A DNA stretch of 64,000 nt from Populus alba (lineage: Eukaryota > Streptophyta > Magnoliopsida > Malpighiales > Salicaceae), in assembly GCF_005239225.2 (NCBI RefSeq), contig NC_133284.1, forward strand, positions 54,133,416 through 54,197,415. Reading direction: 5' to 3'. The notes under the pieces are model-generated. The model did no database searches. It had not been told where the DNA came from and was given only the letters and a program-made list of their open reading frames with translations. Below are positions 37,605 through 49,468 of this stretch, one piece after another. Position 1 is the stretch's first letter. Each line of letters begins with the position of its first letter. The translations under genes were made by a program, and so were the position numbers.

Positions 37605-37911
37605 CAAGGTTGTTAAAATCGAGATTTTAGAACGAAACGGAAAGCCCTTCACAAAATCGGATCGTAAAAACGGAACGTAAAATCGTAAAATCGTAAGGGA
37701 TTTTGAAATACATTAAAAAAAATTCATGTTTCAAATAAAAATTCATACATAGTTCAAGCACATTAAAAAACATGTTTCAAATAAAACTTCATACATATTT
37801 CAAGCCTTCAAATAAAAATTCATATATAGTTCAAGCATCTTAAAATACATAATTCAAATAAAAGTCATACATAATTTAAAATAACTTTTCATTAACTAAT
37901 AATCAACAAAC

Positions 37912-40352
37912 TTAAAACAAACAATCTGCTGGTGTGTCATGTAAACTAAAACCAGCTTCATTCCCTTCATCTTCCTCATCATTCCTTAAGCATTCATCAA
38001 TATCATTAGCATCAAGAGGATTATTAGTATCACTACTAGTACCAACACCAATATTATGAACATTAGTGCTACTACTAGTACCAACACCAATATCATCAAT
38101 TTGAATATTCAAATCATCTTCAATACCATGACTCTCCATTTCAACATCATTAGGAATTTCTTCTTCATCACTTTCATCTTCATTACCATTTTGTCTTCGT
38201 GTTGCACTGTCAATAGCACCAAACAAATCAAAGTTTGGATGTTTTTCTCCCTCGGTTATCCAATCATCATCAGATGAAAGATCATCTTCTACACCAAAAT
38301 CACTAGCTTGCTTTTTGACTTGGTTATTATTCAATTTCATATTGCACATTACAAATACCAAGTCATTCATTTTTCTCTGGTGCAAACGATTTCTTCGTTT
38401 TGTATGAACCTAAATAAACAATTCAAATTGATAAGATTTTTATCAAATATTTCAACATTTAAAATAAAAAAATAAAAAACTTACCATTTCAAATGCACTC
38501 CAGTTACGCTCACATCCAGATGAAGTACAAGTCAAGCTTAGAACTCGGATTGCAAACCTTTGTAATTCTGGACATTCATCCCCATAAGAATCCCACCATT
38601 GAGCTGGAGTTTTTTTATCTCTAGCTGTCTTGGCAGCCTCAATGCCAAACAACCCTTTTGCATTCTTGAATGATTCAAGTTGCAAGTCAATTTTGCACCT
38701 TTCACTTGCATTAGGCACCATCCTTTCTAAGCATTGATATAATCCAATTTTAATGTTGGCATTAACCTTAAAATTGGGATTATAATGATAATCAGGATTC
38801 AAATAATAAGCTGCTGCATGTAAGGGTCTGTGGAGTTGAAGTTCCCATCTTGCATCAACAATATTCCATATAGGTATATAACTATATAAAAAAACAATAA
38901 AAATATCATTACTTTATATATGACATTCATATTCATAAATGAAATTATTTGAAATAAAAATTAGCAAGATATATACCTTTTTTTCACACGACCAAAATTC
39001 ACTTGTATCTTATCTTTTGCTTCATCCATTGCTTTATATATAAAACCCATAGCTGGTTTCTGATCTGAATCAACTAATCGAAGAACTTTAATTAGGGGAT
39101 ATGCTGCCTTAATACATATAGTGACATCATGCCAAAACCTGCTGTCCAAAACACAATTTTGAATTCGTTTCCCTTCTTCTATTCTTGCAAACCTACAAGA
39201 ACTCCATTGTTTGGAAGTAAACATAGTCATCAGCTGCATTTTATGATCATTCAAACATCCCAACGTCAAATATGCAGTTGCAAACCGAGTGGCGGCAGGT
39301 CGAATCAAATCCCTTCCATTCGTAAAGTGCCTTAGCATGGAAATAAGAATGGTTCTTGAATAAATATATGAGGTGATTTTCCTCCCCTTGGCAATAGTTA
39401 CTTGATGAACCTCTAACTTCTTCTCAAAATCTTCTAATATCAAGTCAATACAATGGGCAGCACATGGTGTCCAAAACAAACTTTTTCTTTTTTCCATCAA
39501 TAATTGTCCCGCTGCCTTGTAATTTGCAGCATTATCGGTGACAACTTGGACAACATTTTCCTCCCCAATCCTCTCCACAATGGCATCTAACATTTCAAAT
39601 ACCTTATCAGCAGTCTTGGACATATTAGAGGTATCCACTGATGATAAAAAAACTGTCCCTTTAGGACTATTAACCAAAAAGTTACAAATACAACGTCTCT
39701 TTTTATCTGTCCATCCATCAGACATTATTGAACAACCTGTTTTTTTCCATTCTATCTTGTACTCCTCAAGCAATGTCATTGTTTGATCCACCTCCTGCTT
39801 CAAATACTTCTCTCTAATATCATGGTAGGATGGAGGCTTGAAACCTGGCCCATGCCTTGCAACCAATTCAAGTGCCTTTACAAACTCAGGGTTTTTTACA
39901 CAATTAAATGGAATTGCACTAGTGTAAAAAAACCTTGCAATTTGTCGACATGCTTCTTCTCTAATATCCTTTTTTAACAATTGATTTAGAGTTGTTTGTG
40001 TACTTCCACTCCCACTAACTACTCTCTTTCCCTTGTTCTTGGAGCTAATTTCTATAATTTCATCATCATCATCATTTGCACTATATTGATTGGCCTTTCT
40101 TTTCTTTTCATTTGCTTCTAGATTTTTCACCAAAACACCCAAAATCTTTTGTTTAATATTTTCTGGAACTTGCTGACATGGCTCGACATCCTTACGAGTG
40201 CCAGCCAAATGTTGTTTGAAACGAAAAATACCTCCACTGAGAATTTTTTGACAATACTTGCACTGTACTTTTTTAGAATTCTTATCAATATCTATACCAT
40301 GTTGCCATCCCACATCAAATCTATTACCAGAAGAATTTTTTCTAGATGCCAT
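37912..40352 (-). CDS. hAT transposase, three exons, 756 aa
   Basis: Exons 40352-38977, 38881-38485 and 38409-37912 join in phase (AG|gtatat...ctatatag|T; ATG|gtaagt...tttatttag|GTT), giving 2271 nt without a stop. Domains in order: a BED-type zinc finger around residues 15-60 (C31, C34, H48, C59); a DUF659/RNase-H-like core with SDGWTD at 211-216, TDNAAN at 272-277 and WTPCAAHCIDL at 294-304; and the hAT C-terminal dimerisation region at about 550-590 (WW at 554-555, GCERNW at 581-586). D212, D273 and E583 are candidates for the catalytic triad. A long acidic tail in exon 3 contains two copies of IGVGTSS. It would bind the element ends and catalyse cut-and-paste transposition in the nucleus. 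Length, splice sites and motifs are all as expected for an active copy. Confidence 0.9.
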
Positions 40353-41551
40353 AAGTTCAAGTGTTCATCAATTCAAGAATCAACTCAAATCAGCCCTGTA
40401 ATCAATCCAAACATTTTATGATTATAATTACAGTTTTGTTATACATAACAATTCACAAAATTTTCTCACCCGATGCATTCCATTCAATTCAACATTATAC
40501 TGTTATACATATCCAAATTACATAACCGGGCAAAATCAATTTTTGCTAGTAAAATCAATTACAGTTGCTATTAAATCAATTACATTATATACTGTGGCAA
40601 AATCAAATTACATAACCAGGCAACATACAAAATTTGCTATTAAAATCAATTCACAGGGCAAAATCAATTCACAGGGCAACATACAAAATTTGCTATTAAA
40701 ATTGTATTTGATGATTCCAGTCTTAACAGGGCAACATACTAATCAACATACAAAATTTGCTATTAAAATCAATTCACAGGGCACAAATCTATTAAAATGT
40801 ATTCGGTGATTCCAGTCTTAACAGGGCAACATACTAAATTCGTTATTGAAATTGTATTACAAATCTATTACAGGGCACAGAGTCACAAATTAATTCACTT
40901 ACGGTGCCGCCTCCTGCTGTTGAAGATGATGATGATGAGCTGAACGGCGGCTGCTGGTGAAGATGATGAGCTGAACCGCCCGATGTCGCCTGCTGCTGTT
41001 GAAGATGGGAAAGAAAGGAGAAGTGGAGAACGTTGCTGCGTGCCGCTGTTGAGGAGATCGTTGTCAGCTCGTCGCGGTTAAAATCACGACCGTGAGCACT
41101 GAGGAAAGAGAAGGAGTGAAGGCTGGAGACTGGAGTCACCGGACCGTGGAGGATGGAGAAAGATCGTTGTCGCCGATTAGAATATAGATCGTTTTGAAAC
41201 TTTTGATCGTTCTGTAGATAGAGAGAATAAGAATCCAGGAAAAAAACAATCAACGGCTAGAACTAGAAGACTGAAGACGTGAAGACAAACCAACAAAGCG
41301 TAATTGTGGGACAGCTGGACAGCACTAAAAAACTTTGACTCAACAGTCAACAGTCCCTCATTCTGGTGAAATCGCACAATCGGTCCTGATATCGCGATTT
41401 TGCGCGATTTCATCCAATTTTTGCGATTTCACCCGATTTCAACCCGATTTTACCCATTTTCGATTTTTTCATACGATTCAACTCGTAATACATGTTTTGA
41501 CTCGTAAAATCGTACGATTTTACGAGTCAAAACGCGATTTTGACAACCTTG
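40353..41551 (-). promoter_or_regulatory. hAT right end: 5' leader and promoter of the transposase
   Basis: About 1.2 kb before the transposase ATG. Positions 40480-40860 contain tandem-like units of 'gggcaacatacaaaatttgc' and 'attaaaatcaattcaca'. Positions 40900-41200 are GC-richer. Positions 41380-41551 hold the 'cgattt' subterminal repeats. Transposase promoters of hAT elements usually overlap such repeats; that use here is inferred. Confidence 0.5.
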
Positions 41552-41559
41552 CTCTAAAC
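41552..41559 (+). repeat. 8-bp target site duplication, right (CTCTAAAC)
   Basis: Identical to 37597-37604; the CXE2 reading frame resumes immediately after it. Confidence 0.96.
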
Positions 41560-43339
41560 CCCAACAACAAAACATTTCTTCGTTTATTTCGCCCTCTAAA
41601 TCCCCCTCAAAACACCAAACTCCCTCTCATTATTTACTATCATGGAGGTGGCTTTGTTCTTTACAGTGCTGCAAATCTTGCTTTCCATCAGACATGCAGT
41701 GACATGGCTTCTCACTTCCCCGCTCTCGTCCTGTCTGTTGACTATCGTCTTGCCCCTGAACATCGCCTTCCCGCTGCATATGAAGATGCTATGGAGTCTA
41801 TCAAGTGGGTCCAAAAACAAGTTTTGAACATCAACGGCCCTTCTTGTGAACCTTGGTTTAAGGAATACCTTGATTTTTCAAGGTGTTTCTTGATGGGCAT
41901 GAGTGCTGGTGGCAATATCGCTTACCATGCAAACTTGCTTGCATTGAATATTGATATCGAACCCTTGAAAATCATTGGTTTGATATTGAATGTCCCCTAT
42001 TTTTCTGCTGTCACCAGGACTGAATCAGAGAAGAGGTTGATCAATGATCCGGTTTTGCCATTGGCTACTAGTGATAAGATGTGGGCTCTGTCTTTGCCTG
42101 AAGATACCGATCGTGATCATGAGTATTGCAATCCCATTGTTGGCGGGTCTCTTGAAAAGAACAAAATCGAACGGCTGCCAAGGTGTTTCTTTAGAGGATA
42201 CGGTGGGGATATACTTGTTGACAAGCAAAAGGAATTGGTGAAGATGTTAGAGTCGCGTGGAGTGGACGTGGTTGCAAGGTTTGATGAGGATGGCTTCCAT
42301 GGTGTGGAGATTTTTGATCCTGCAAAAGCCAAGGCTTTGTATGACTATGTTAAAGAATTTGTTTACACAACTGTTTAATGATCATAGTGTTGGCTACATC
42401 AACCGGAAGTAAGGAGTCTGGTTTGATCAGTACTGTTTGTCTTGATTATAAGTCGCTTGATCACACGTGAACCCTTCCGGTCTCAAGCATGTTGAAGTAC
42501 TTCGGTGCATGGGAATAATATATGGAGTTGCCAGATTATAATATAAATTCAAGCTTTGTAATGGAGTTACCTTTTCTTGTAATAAATTTTGTATGGAAAA
42601 GCATTAATAATATTATCATTTAAAATAATATAAATTCCATCTTTAAACGTAAAGTTTTTTAATCAAATAGACATTTGATATAATATCCATTCATCACTCG
42701 TGATCTGCCTAGAAAATTCAACTTGACAGTTCCGAATCGACTCAAAAAGTCACTTGAAATCAACTCGTATTCCTTTCCAAAATCAACCCAAAGCTAGCCC
42801 CACAATTCTTAGAATTCCAGTCGCTAACAGACTCAAAGAGACCATTTGTTTTTCTGTGTTCCTACTGGTCCAGTGATGAGTAATTTACTATCAACCATAA
42901 AAGAGTCAGGGAAGAAGAGAAGAAGAGACAAAAGTAAGAAGGATTTTATATTATTATCTGCATAATCAAGAACAACCTATTGGCTATATTTTATAGCCCA
43001 CTAAACTTGGAAAGTTAAACAACATGCTCAAGGATATGAAAGTAAGCAATAAAGAAGTATCCTCCCACTACACTAGTTTCCAGCAACCATCAATAACCAG
43101 CAAAGACCATTCCTCATACACCCCTCGTATGTGTCCCTCTGCACGCACACACCCACGTGCCAGTCCCTCTACATGCATAATCATATCAATTTCCCCTCCT
43201 TAAGATTCCTTGTCCGCAAGGAAATGCAAGATAAGACTTATCTTCTACCGAGGCTCCCTTCCATTTAATTAGAACCTCATTTTTTAGAAGGTATCTGCCT
43301 TTTTGAATGACTTAACCATCAAGAACGGTCTCAGATTGA

Positions 43340-44105
43340 GGAAGAATGACAGCTTCATCAGTCACAGGAGGAAGCTGAGTCGAGATGGTAGTGACGGGTC
43401 AAACATGTTTCTCAACATGCTTACATGAAAGACGTTGTGAATTAAAAAATCAAAGGCAAAGCCAACCGATAAGCCACTGGGTCCAACTTTTTTCAGTGAT
43501 TTTATATGGATAAAAAGTACCTGGGTGACAGCTTCAAAAGAGCTGCGAAATGCCAACGATCGTCTGTCACTAAGGTTGCAGTTTCAGGTATACAAAGTCG
43601 CCCACCTCAAAGATGACCTTACGATTTCGCTGATCCGCTTGACATTTCATCCGCTCCTGAGCTAACGAGAGATTCTTTCTCAACTCGCACAGGATGGCAT
43701 CTCAATCACGCAGATATCCATCAAGAACTTGTACTTTCAAAGTTCCCAGAACATGCATCAATAAACTTGGAGGTGGAACACCATACACTGCTTCAAAAGA
43801 TGTCATTTTGGTAGATGAATGGACTGAGGTGTTATAGCTAAATTTTATCCATGGAATCCAGTCAATCCATTTTCTTGGTTGGACCCTGCAAAACACCTCA
43901 AGTATTGCTCCAAGACTCGATTAATTACCTCTGTTTGAGGATGGTAACTGAAACTCAAGCACAACTTAGTCCCCTGAAGCTGAAACAGGATACGCCATAA
44001 AGAGCTAATAAATACTCGGTCCTTGTCACTAACTATGGAAGCTGGCATTCCATGAAGTCGGACTATGTTAATTTGAGACGAAAGCATGTGCAACTGTGGC
44101 AGCGG
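43340..44105 (-). pseudogene. Ty3/gypsy integrase fragment
   Basis: Reading leftwards, three frames carry consecutive parts of a gypsy integrase. First comes GMPASIVSDKDRVF...LWRILF and SYHPQT, the catalytic-core strand and the HPQT motif. Next is WIPWIKFSYNTSVHSSTKMTSFEAVYG, then IHNVFHVSMLR, the integrase C-terminal region. Frame changes, the lost N-terminus and the absence of reverse transcriptase show a dead, truncated copy. It lies between CXE2 and SCR3 and may have taken part in the rearrangement there. Confidence 0.85.
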
Positions 44106-45706
44106 TATATGGATGTTTCATGTACTCCCTCCCCATCGTCCCTATCTTCTTCTTCAACCCCATCTTCATTGTTCTGCTAGTTTTCAATGAAAAGCCCACT
44201 ATTCCTGGGTTGGACGGCCCAAACCAAAACTTCTGTATCGGGTCTAGCCCAGTTCCTTTAAAATAAAGTATGTTGGGCAGACATCGACCAAATCCCTATT
44301 TTGGGCCAATACTGACCCAACTCTTTTGAGCTGACCTTGGCCTAATTTATTTTGGTCTGAATCTCAACCCAACTAGGATGGGCTCAACCCACATAACTAG
44401 GTTGGGCCCATCCTAATACTATATTATTATATATTTTATAATAATACATAATATTTTATCATATATAAAAATTAAAAAAAATCCAAAAAATGAGAAGAGA
44501 GTGAGATTAATTTCAATATTGATTTTAATTTGTCCATAGTATTTGTGTTGCCTTGCGTCCGACATCCAATATATGAGAAATATGAAAATTTTGAATTAGA
44601 TAAAAGTAATGGTTAATAAATCTATTTGCAACAATAAATTCCTTTTAGGTAATAATAAGAACATATAAGCCCAATTCAGTGATGTATATTTTACCGGTCG
44701 AGAAAACTATTCATTGGAAAGAACCTTTCCCCAAGTTTGGAGCATTACAGTTTTAAAGAAAGAATAAAGTGATATTGTTGTTGTTTTTTATAGGTAATAA
44801 ATTGCAACGCCAAAAAAAAAAAAAAAGGTGAAAAAGTGATAATATCAAATCTGCAATTCCATCTGTCATTAATTATTCTGAGCCAAGAAAAAAAAGTACA
44901 TAACTGAGACATCAAAGTAACAAACGATGCAGTTTCATGTCCATTCTACAAATTATTTCTTACTAACAGTTACTATCAGGTAAGCCAACAACCTAAATAT
45001 TTGCATCAATGAGAGTAGTTATTTACCAGGTAAGCCAACAATTTAAATAGCATCAATGACAGCAACTCAAGATGAGAAAGAGGTATTTGATTATTCGTGT
45101 GTATATTTAAGATTATGATAGCAGTTACACTTTCAGTGTTTTTTTTAAAATGTATAAAATTAATATTTTTTTTAAAATTATTTTTGATATTATCACATCA
45201 AAATATATATAAAAACATATATAAAAAAAATAATTTTTTTTTTAAATTAAAATTTTAAAAAAGATGATTTACATTGTATTCTTAATCAGGCTCGAAATAA
45301 ATAAACCTCGAGATCAAAACCATGTCGCCCACTCACAACTTTTAGTCACACTTTGTTTTGCAAGATCATCAGCCATATAGTTTGCATCGCATAGAATATG
45401 AAAGAAAGACGCAAAACCTAAGTGTGAAGAAAGTCTAGATGCAAGGATATTGTTGTTGATGAAGCAACTAGTTAAAAACAAATCGTGGAAGGAATATGTG
45501 AGGTTATTGTCTTTATGTTTACTTAGAATTGCGTAGAATTAAAATTATAAAACTGTTGTAGGAAAAGAAATGAGCATCAACAAAAAGAAAAAAAGGAATT
45601 TACTAATTATCTGTTCCTTTACTTGGAATTATTTCTGAAATGAAAACATATTTATTCATGACAATTTATTTGTTTATTGCACTGACATATCTAGAAGTGC
45701 TTTTAA
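44106..45706. other. LTR-like sequence and intergenic DNA
   Basis: Positions 44190-44430 are a 'ggcccaa'/'cccaac' rich segment related to 14090-14200, followed by an AT-rich stretch like 14200-14480, so it is probably more of the same retroelement family. Positions 44980-45060 contain a short tandem duplicate ('caggtaagccaacaa' twice). A MITE-like repeat copy lies at about 45125-45270. No gene is supported. Confidence 0.5.
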
Positions 45707-46087
45707 TCAATGTTCTGGTTTTCCTGCTTGAGCTCCAATGATGGCATCGCTTAAGGAGGATTGAAATTTACAAGCACACCTCTTGCTAGATTGACAATAA
45801 CACTTATCACACCAACATTTCTGTCCTACACAATCTGAATCTCTTTGGCAACGAAATGTAATCACAGGCCCTCTTGCTTCTCCCACATCTAAACCTGACA
45901 ATTACAAGTACACAATAATTCTATTTTCTTAATTTTTAATGAAAAGTAAACAATAATATATGTGTGTTTATTGTGTGATTATTAGAATGAAATATATAGT
46001 CGTATGAGCGAGAAAGAGATACTAACAAGAAGCGATGATTAAGAGTGCAAAGAGCAAGAAAGTTAGCTTGAATGAAGACTTCTCCAT
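45707..46087 (-). CDS. SCR3: small secreted cysteine-rich peptide, eight-cysteine variant
   Basis: Exons 46087-46027 and 45894-45707 encode 82 residues on the minus strand. The signal peptide matches SCR1 except IIASC for IIVSC. The mature part lacks a seven-codon stretch (IGKKCLC in SCR1), so it has eight cysteines instead of ten after the junction Cys. The reading frame is kept. Splice sites are intact (TT|gttagt and attgtcag|G). The intron lacks the long (CT)n tract of its paralogues. The TATA box (46186-46192) and about 0.6 kb upstream are shared with SCR1 in inverted orientation, so similar expression is plausible. Two cysteines lost as a pair suggests one fewer disulphide or metal-ligand pair. 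Confidence 0.77.
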
Positions 46088-46545
46088 CTCTCTTTCTTTG
46101 CTATGAAAATACGCTTAGAGATATGTAAATGCCAATTTGTTTTTTTTTTTTATGCAGTGAATAAGGATATGCTCCCATTGTAATGTTATATAGGTAAGGT
46201 TATGGGAGTAATAATGGAAAGGTATATCTTTGTAGATTACATACCTTTTATTTCTATATCATATAATCTATAAATTATAATAACCTAACATATAAGGTAA
46301 ATATTAAGAAGGGAAAAGAGACTTTTACAAGATAAGATTTCAAAGGTAAATATTTATTCATTGATTTATATTGCATTCTAAATAGTTACGTGTTTTGGAC
46401 AAAACTTGCCAACAATATAAATTTTAAATTTGAATCATATCCAGGCCATTATGGATCAGATCCAATATTTGGGTTATTGTTGATGCATGAATTGTTCAGA
46501 CTATGTGAATTCACCATTTTAATGTGTTTTCTTAATTTTATACAT

Positions 46546-46583
<38 letters not shown>

Positions 46584-46700
46584 TCCTGAATTAATTAAGA
46601 ATATTTTTAAATATTATTTTTATTGAATTTCATTTGATTTTTATTTTGTTCTTGAATAAAATAATATAAATCAATTTTTTAATATTAGCAAGTGTTCTTT
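46088..46700. repeat. SCR3 upstream segment, inverted partner of 30640-31315
   Basis: Reverse-complement match to the SCR1 promoter region, including TATA box and (TA)n run (46551-46581). Together with the genes it forms an inverted pair about 1 kb long and about 14 kb apart. Confidence 0.85.
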
Positions 46701-47696
46701 TTATTACATATGAGATTGCATTACCGACTAGTCAAAGTTAAATATGTGAAGACCTAAGACCAAGTCACAAGTATTTTCACTAAGCCACTTAAACATGATG
46801 TTTTTGCCAAGATAAGAGATATGCTAAGAGTTATAAGAAATCAATTTTAAGGGGGATGTTGAAAAAATACAAAAAACTTTTTTTTTTTTTTTTTTTAGAA
46901 AAAACAAAGAAACCGGTCAACCAATGAAATTAAAATAAACCAGTTTACCAGTTTGAAAACCGGATGACCGATTAAGTTGGTAGAATTACTTTTCCAATTT
47001 AAAATAGGATTTCCTTTACTTAGTATAATTCCTTGATTATCTAAGACTTTAGACCTATAAATAAGCTTGCAATCAAATGCATTAAACATAAGTATAATAG
47101 AAATAAAATGTGTATGTAAAAGAAAACACTTAATGAAACACTCTTTCCTCTTAATTTCTTCTTATTTTTAGCTTTGCTATTTTGCATTATTTTTCCATAA
47201 GCTTTTGCTACACTAATTTTTCTTCTAACAATTGTTGTGGTGGTGTCCTGTAGGTAGGGATTCGTTGTTGTGAAACTACTATGAATGGATGGAGTAGGGA
47301 GGTTGTGTTGGTGAGTTTGTTTGCTTTTGCATGGGGTTGTGGGGGAAATGGCCATCTTTGATGTCGTTGGGATAAGAAAGGGGGAGGTTATTGATGGAAA
47401 AGGTGTGGCTAGTCATGGTGGAAGATTGTGTGTGGGAGAGTTTGGTGGTAGAGGAGGGAAGAAACACCAGTAGTGGTGTCAAGCCTACTGTTTTTGGTGT
47501 GTTGCTGTTGCAATAAAGAGCTGCTGCCAACCAAGTGCTTGGTGGTTGATGCATTGAGTGATGGTGGTTGGTGCAACAAGTTATAAGGGAGATAAGATCA
47601 TAAGGGATAGGTGAGAGTTGACATGTTTTCTTTTCTACCCTTATTAGTTCATTTCGTTTTTCTTTTGTGATGGATGCTATTTTGAGAAAGAAGGTG
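46701..47696. other. intergenic, no supported gene
   Basis: Contains a 'aaccggtcaaccaatg'/'ccggatgaccgatt' motif near 46911-46976. Thr/Ser/Pro-rich minus-strand ORFs (47041-47755) have no recognisable domain and I treat them as chance. Confidence 0.45.
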
Positions 47697-47812
47697 ATGA
47701 GAGAGGGTTGGTTGGTGCACTGTCTCTTTTTCTTTCTTTCTCGAGGGAGAGACAATAAAGGAGAAAGAGATTAGAGTGAGTGTTGTTAGTTTTTGAAAAT
47801 GGTTACTAAGTG
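47697..47812 (+). repeat. ~115-bp direct repeat, left copy (partner 49469-49583)
   Basis: 'agagagggttggttggtgca' through 'gttgttagtttttgaaaatg' is repeated at 49469-49583 with a few changes. The two copies bracket the LTR-like segment 47813-49468. Confidence 0.85.
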
Positions 47813-49468
47813 TCGCACGTGTGTGGCGTTGCGATGAATTGTCCATTCCCATATATTTATCTATCTAGCAAAAATGGGTAGAAAATGAATTCTTATCTTT
47901 TATAAGTGGAAAGAGAAAATGAGAGTCGTCATCTATTATTTTGATAATTAGAAACCCTAACTGATTTTAGAGATCGGGTACGGAAACTGATTGCGTAAAA
48001 TGAAGGTATTATTGTTTTCTAATTAGTGGTATGTATAAGGTTCAAGAAAAGTTCTCTTTGGTAAGGAGGTCCTTATCTTCTAAGGTGAAACTTAATCGTT
48101 TTGATGTCGACCAAAGAAACTAATTTTAATATTAGAAGTATGTCTTAAATGTAAGTTCATAATCCCAGATATTAAAAGAAAATAAAATATTTTTTCTGAA
48201 ATTTTTAAAATGTTGGCCTAGTTGTCATGACTTTAATAAAATGGTTATTAAAGTCAAACTACATGCAAACACATATTTTTTTGAATTTTCTTTATATGAA
48301 ATACGATATGATTTTTTTCTTTGTATGAAAATCTTTAAGAAACTTGGCAGTATGCAAAAAAAAAAAAAAAATCCTTCTTTTTTTTTTTAAATTTTTTTTA
48401 CAACGTTTCAAAGAAAATCAGGTATTTAATACTGGATTTGTATCTTTACAGTATAAAAATAGAAATCAATATTAATCAAAATGGTATAAAAATACACTAA
48501 AAAAATCATAAATTTTCTATAAAGGATTTTTGGAATTTGCTGTATAACAATATAATAAAATAACCTTTGCATATTAGGGAAGAAAAAGATATGAAGTGCC
48601 TTTCAAAAACGACATTGTTTAAGTTTCTTTTTTTTTTTTTTAACAGTGGATGAAACGATGTAATTTTGCCAAAAATACGTCGTTTTATTTAAAAGGAAAA
48701 TGGCGCCAAAAGACTTTTTGTCAATTTCCAAATCAATCCTTAATTTGTGAATTGTTCAATTAAGTCCTAAGTTGTAATTTTTTTTTAAGAATCGATTCAA
48801 TTGCGCCCTTGCCAAAATCGGATGTCAGCCCTAAATTTGGCTGCCTTATTCAATTTTTATTCTTAGTTTTGGATTTATGCAATTTGATTCCTCAATTTGA
48901 TCCATAAACTTCTAAATTTTCTTCAATTTAACCCCTGATTCGGTCAATTCCAACTCTTCTATTTATGCTTCTTTTTCCAGTTTGGTCATTGGTTTTGGAT
49001 TTCTTCAATTAAGTCCCTAATTGGCCATCAACCTTTAATATTTATGCAATTAAGCCCCTGATTTGACCAAATCAACTCTAAAAAATTACAATTCAACCCC
49101 AAAACTTTAATTTCTTCCAATTAAAGCTCAAATTGACCTCAAAATCAATTTTTCTTGCAATCAAACCCTTCATAAATTCAATTAAATCTTTAATAAATTT
49201 AATTGAGTTAATAAACCTTTGATTTTGAATATTTCTTCCTCAAATTGAATTTCTTTGTCAACATGGCTCTCATCAGTCAACAATATATTATTAAATTTTA
49301 ATCTTTGTATTTTTAAACCTTCTCAACGCAATTTTTTAGCCATTTTTTCGAGTGCTCTGGTATCATCTTCTCAACTGACATTATCTTTTTGTTTTTCTTC
49401 TGAATATATTTTTTTATTTTTTGTAAATTTTTTTTTGTGGGCCCCAAAATAAATAACAACAAAGGTGA
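47813..49468. mobile_element. LTR-like segment between direct repeats
   Basis: Positions 47921-48110 ('gagagtcgtcatctatt', 'agatcgggtacggaaactga') look like the leader/PBS-adjacent block of the LTR element at 14640-15090 in opposite orientation. Positions 48715-49255 consist of 'caattaagtccctaa' and 'tcaatttaacccctgat' phrases, the mirror of 13580-13940. Non-coding. It could be a solo LTR or an internal remnant of the same gypsy/Ogre-like family. Confidence 0.5.

Larger units (their letters stand above)
37605..41551. mobile_element. complete hAT-superfamily DNA transposon, 3947 bp
   Basis: The ends are inverted repeats: left CAAGGTTGTTAAAATCG, right (reverse complement) CAAGGTTGTCAAAATCG, matching 16 of 17 and more weakly for about 25 bp. 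Perfect 8-bp target duplications flank it. Subterminal regions are packed with 'aaaatcgtaaaatcg' words, and the right end holds a 28-bp palindrome around 'cgtaaaatcgtacgatttta' (about 41501-41528). These are likely transposase-binding sites. The single gene, on the minus strand, reads away from the right end and is intact. Everything needed for an autonomous element appears present, so it is a candidate active or recently active transposon. Confidence 0.95.
37446..42378 (+). pseudogene. CXE2: carboxylesterase split by an hAT transposon
   Basis: The 5' part 37446-37604 encodes residues 1-53 (through DIPLN) and the 3' part 41560-42378 encodes the remainder from PNNKTF to the stop. The two parts are in the same frame and together would correspond to 325 residues, the length of CXE1. 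The only visible lesion is the insertion of 37605-41551. HGGGF, GMSAGG, the Asp and the His are all unaltered in the 3' part. Identity to CXE1 is very high (a few substitutions such as Lys54Asn and Phe80Tyr), so duplication and insertion are both recent. The ATG is preceded by 'ctccacc', a good context. As it stands, the gene cannot give a normal protein unless the transposon is removed as an intron or excised. Confidence 0.92.

Noticed and set aside
41335..42378. Open frame fusing the hAT right end to the catalytic part of CXE2 (a possible transposon-driven chimeric esterase)
   Set aside because: The frame opens with TTG and has no ATG before the oxyanion-hole region, so a translated fusion with a complete fold is unlikely without an unusual start.
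47041..47852. Thr/Ser/His-rich minus-strand ORFs
   Set aside because: Low complexity, mutually overlapping frames, no domain and no splice or promoter support.
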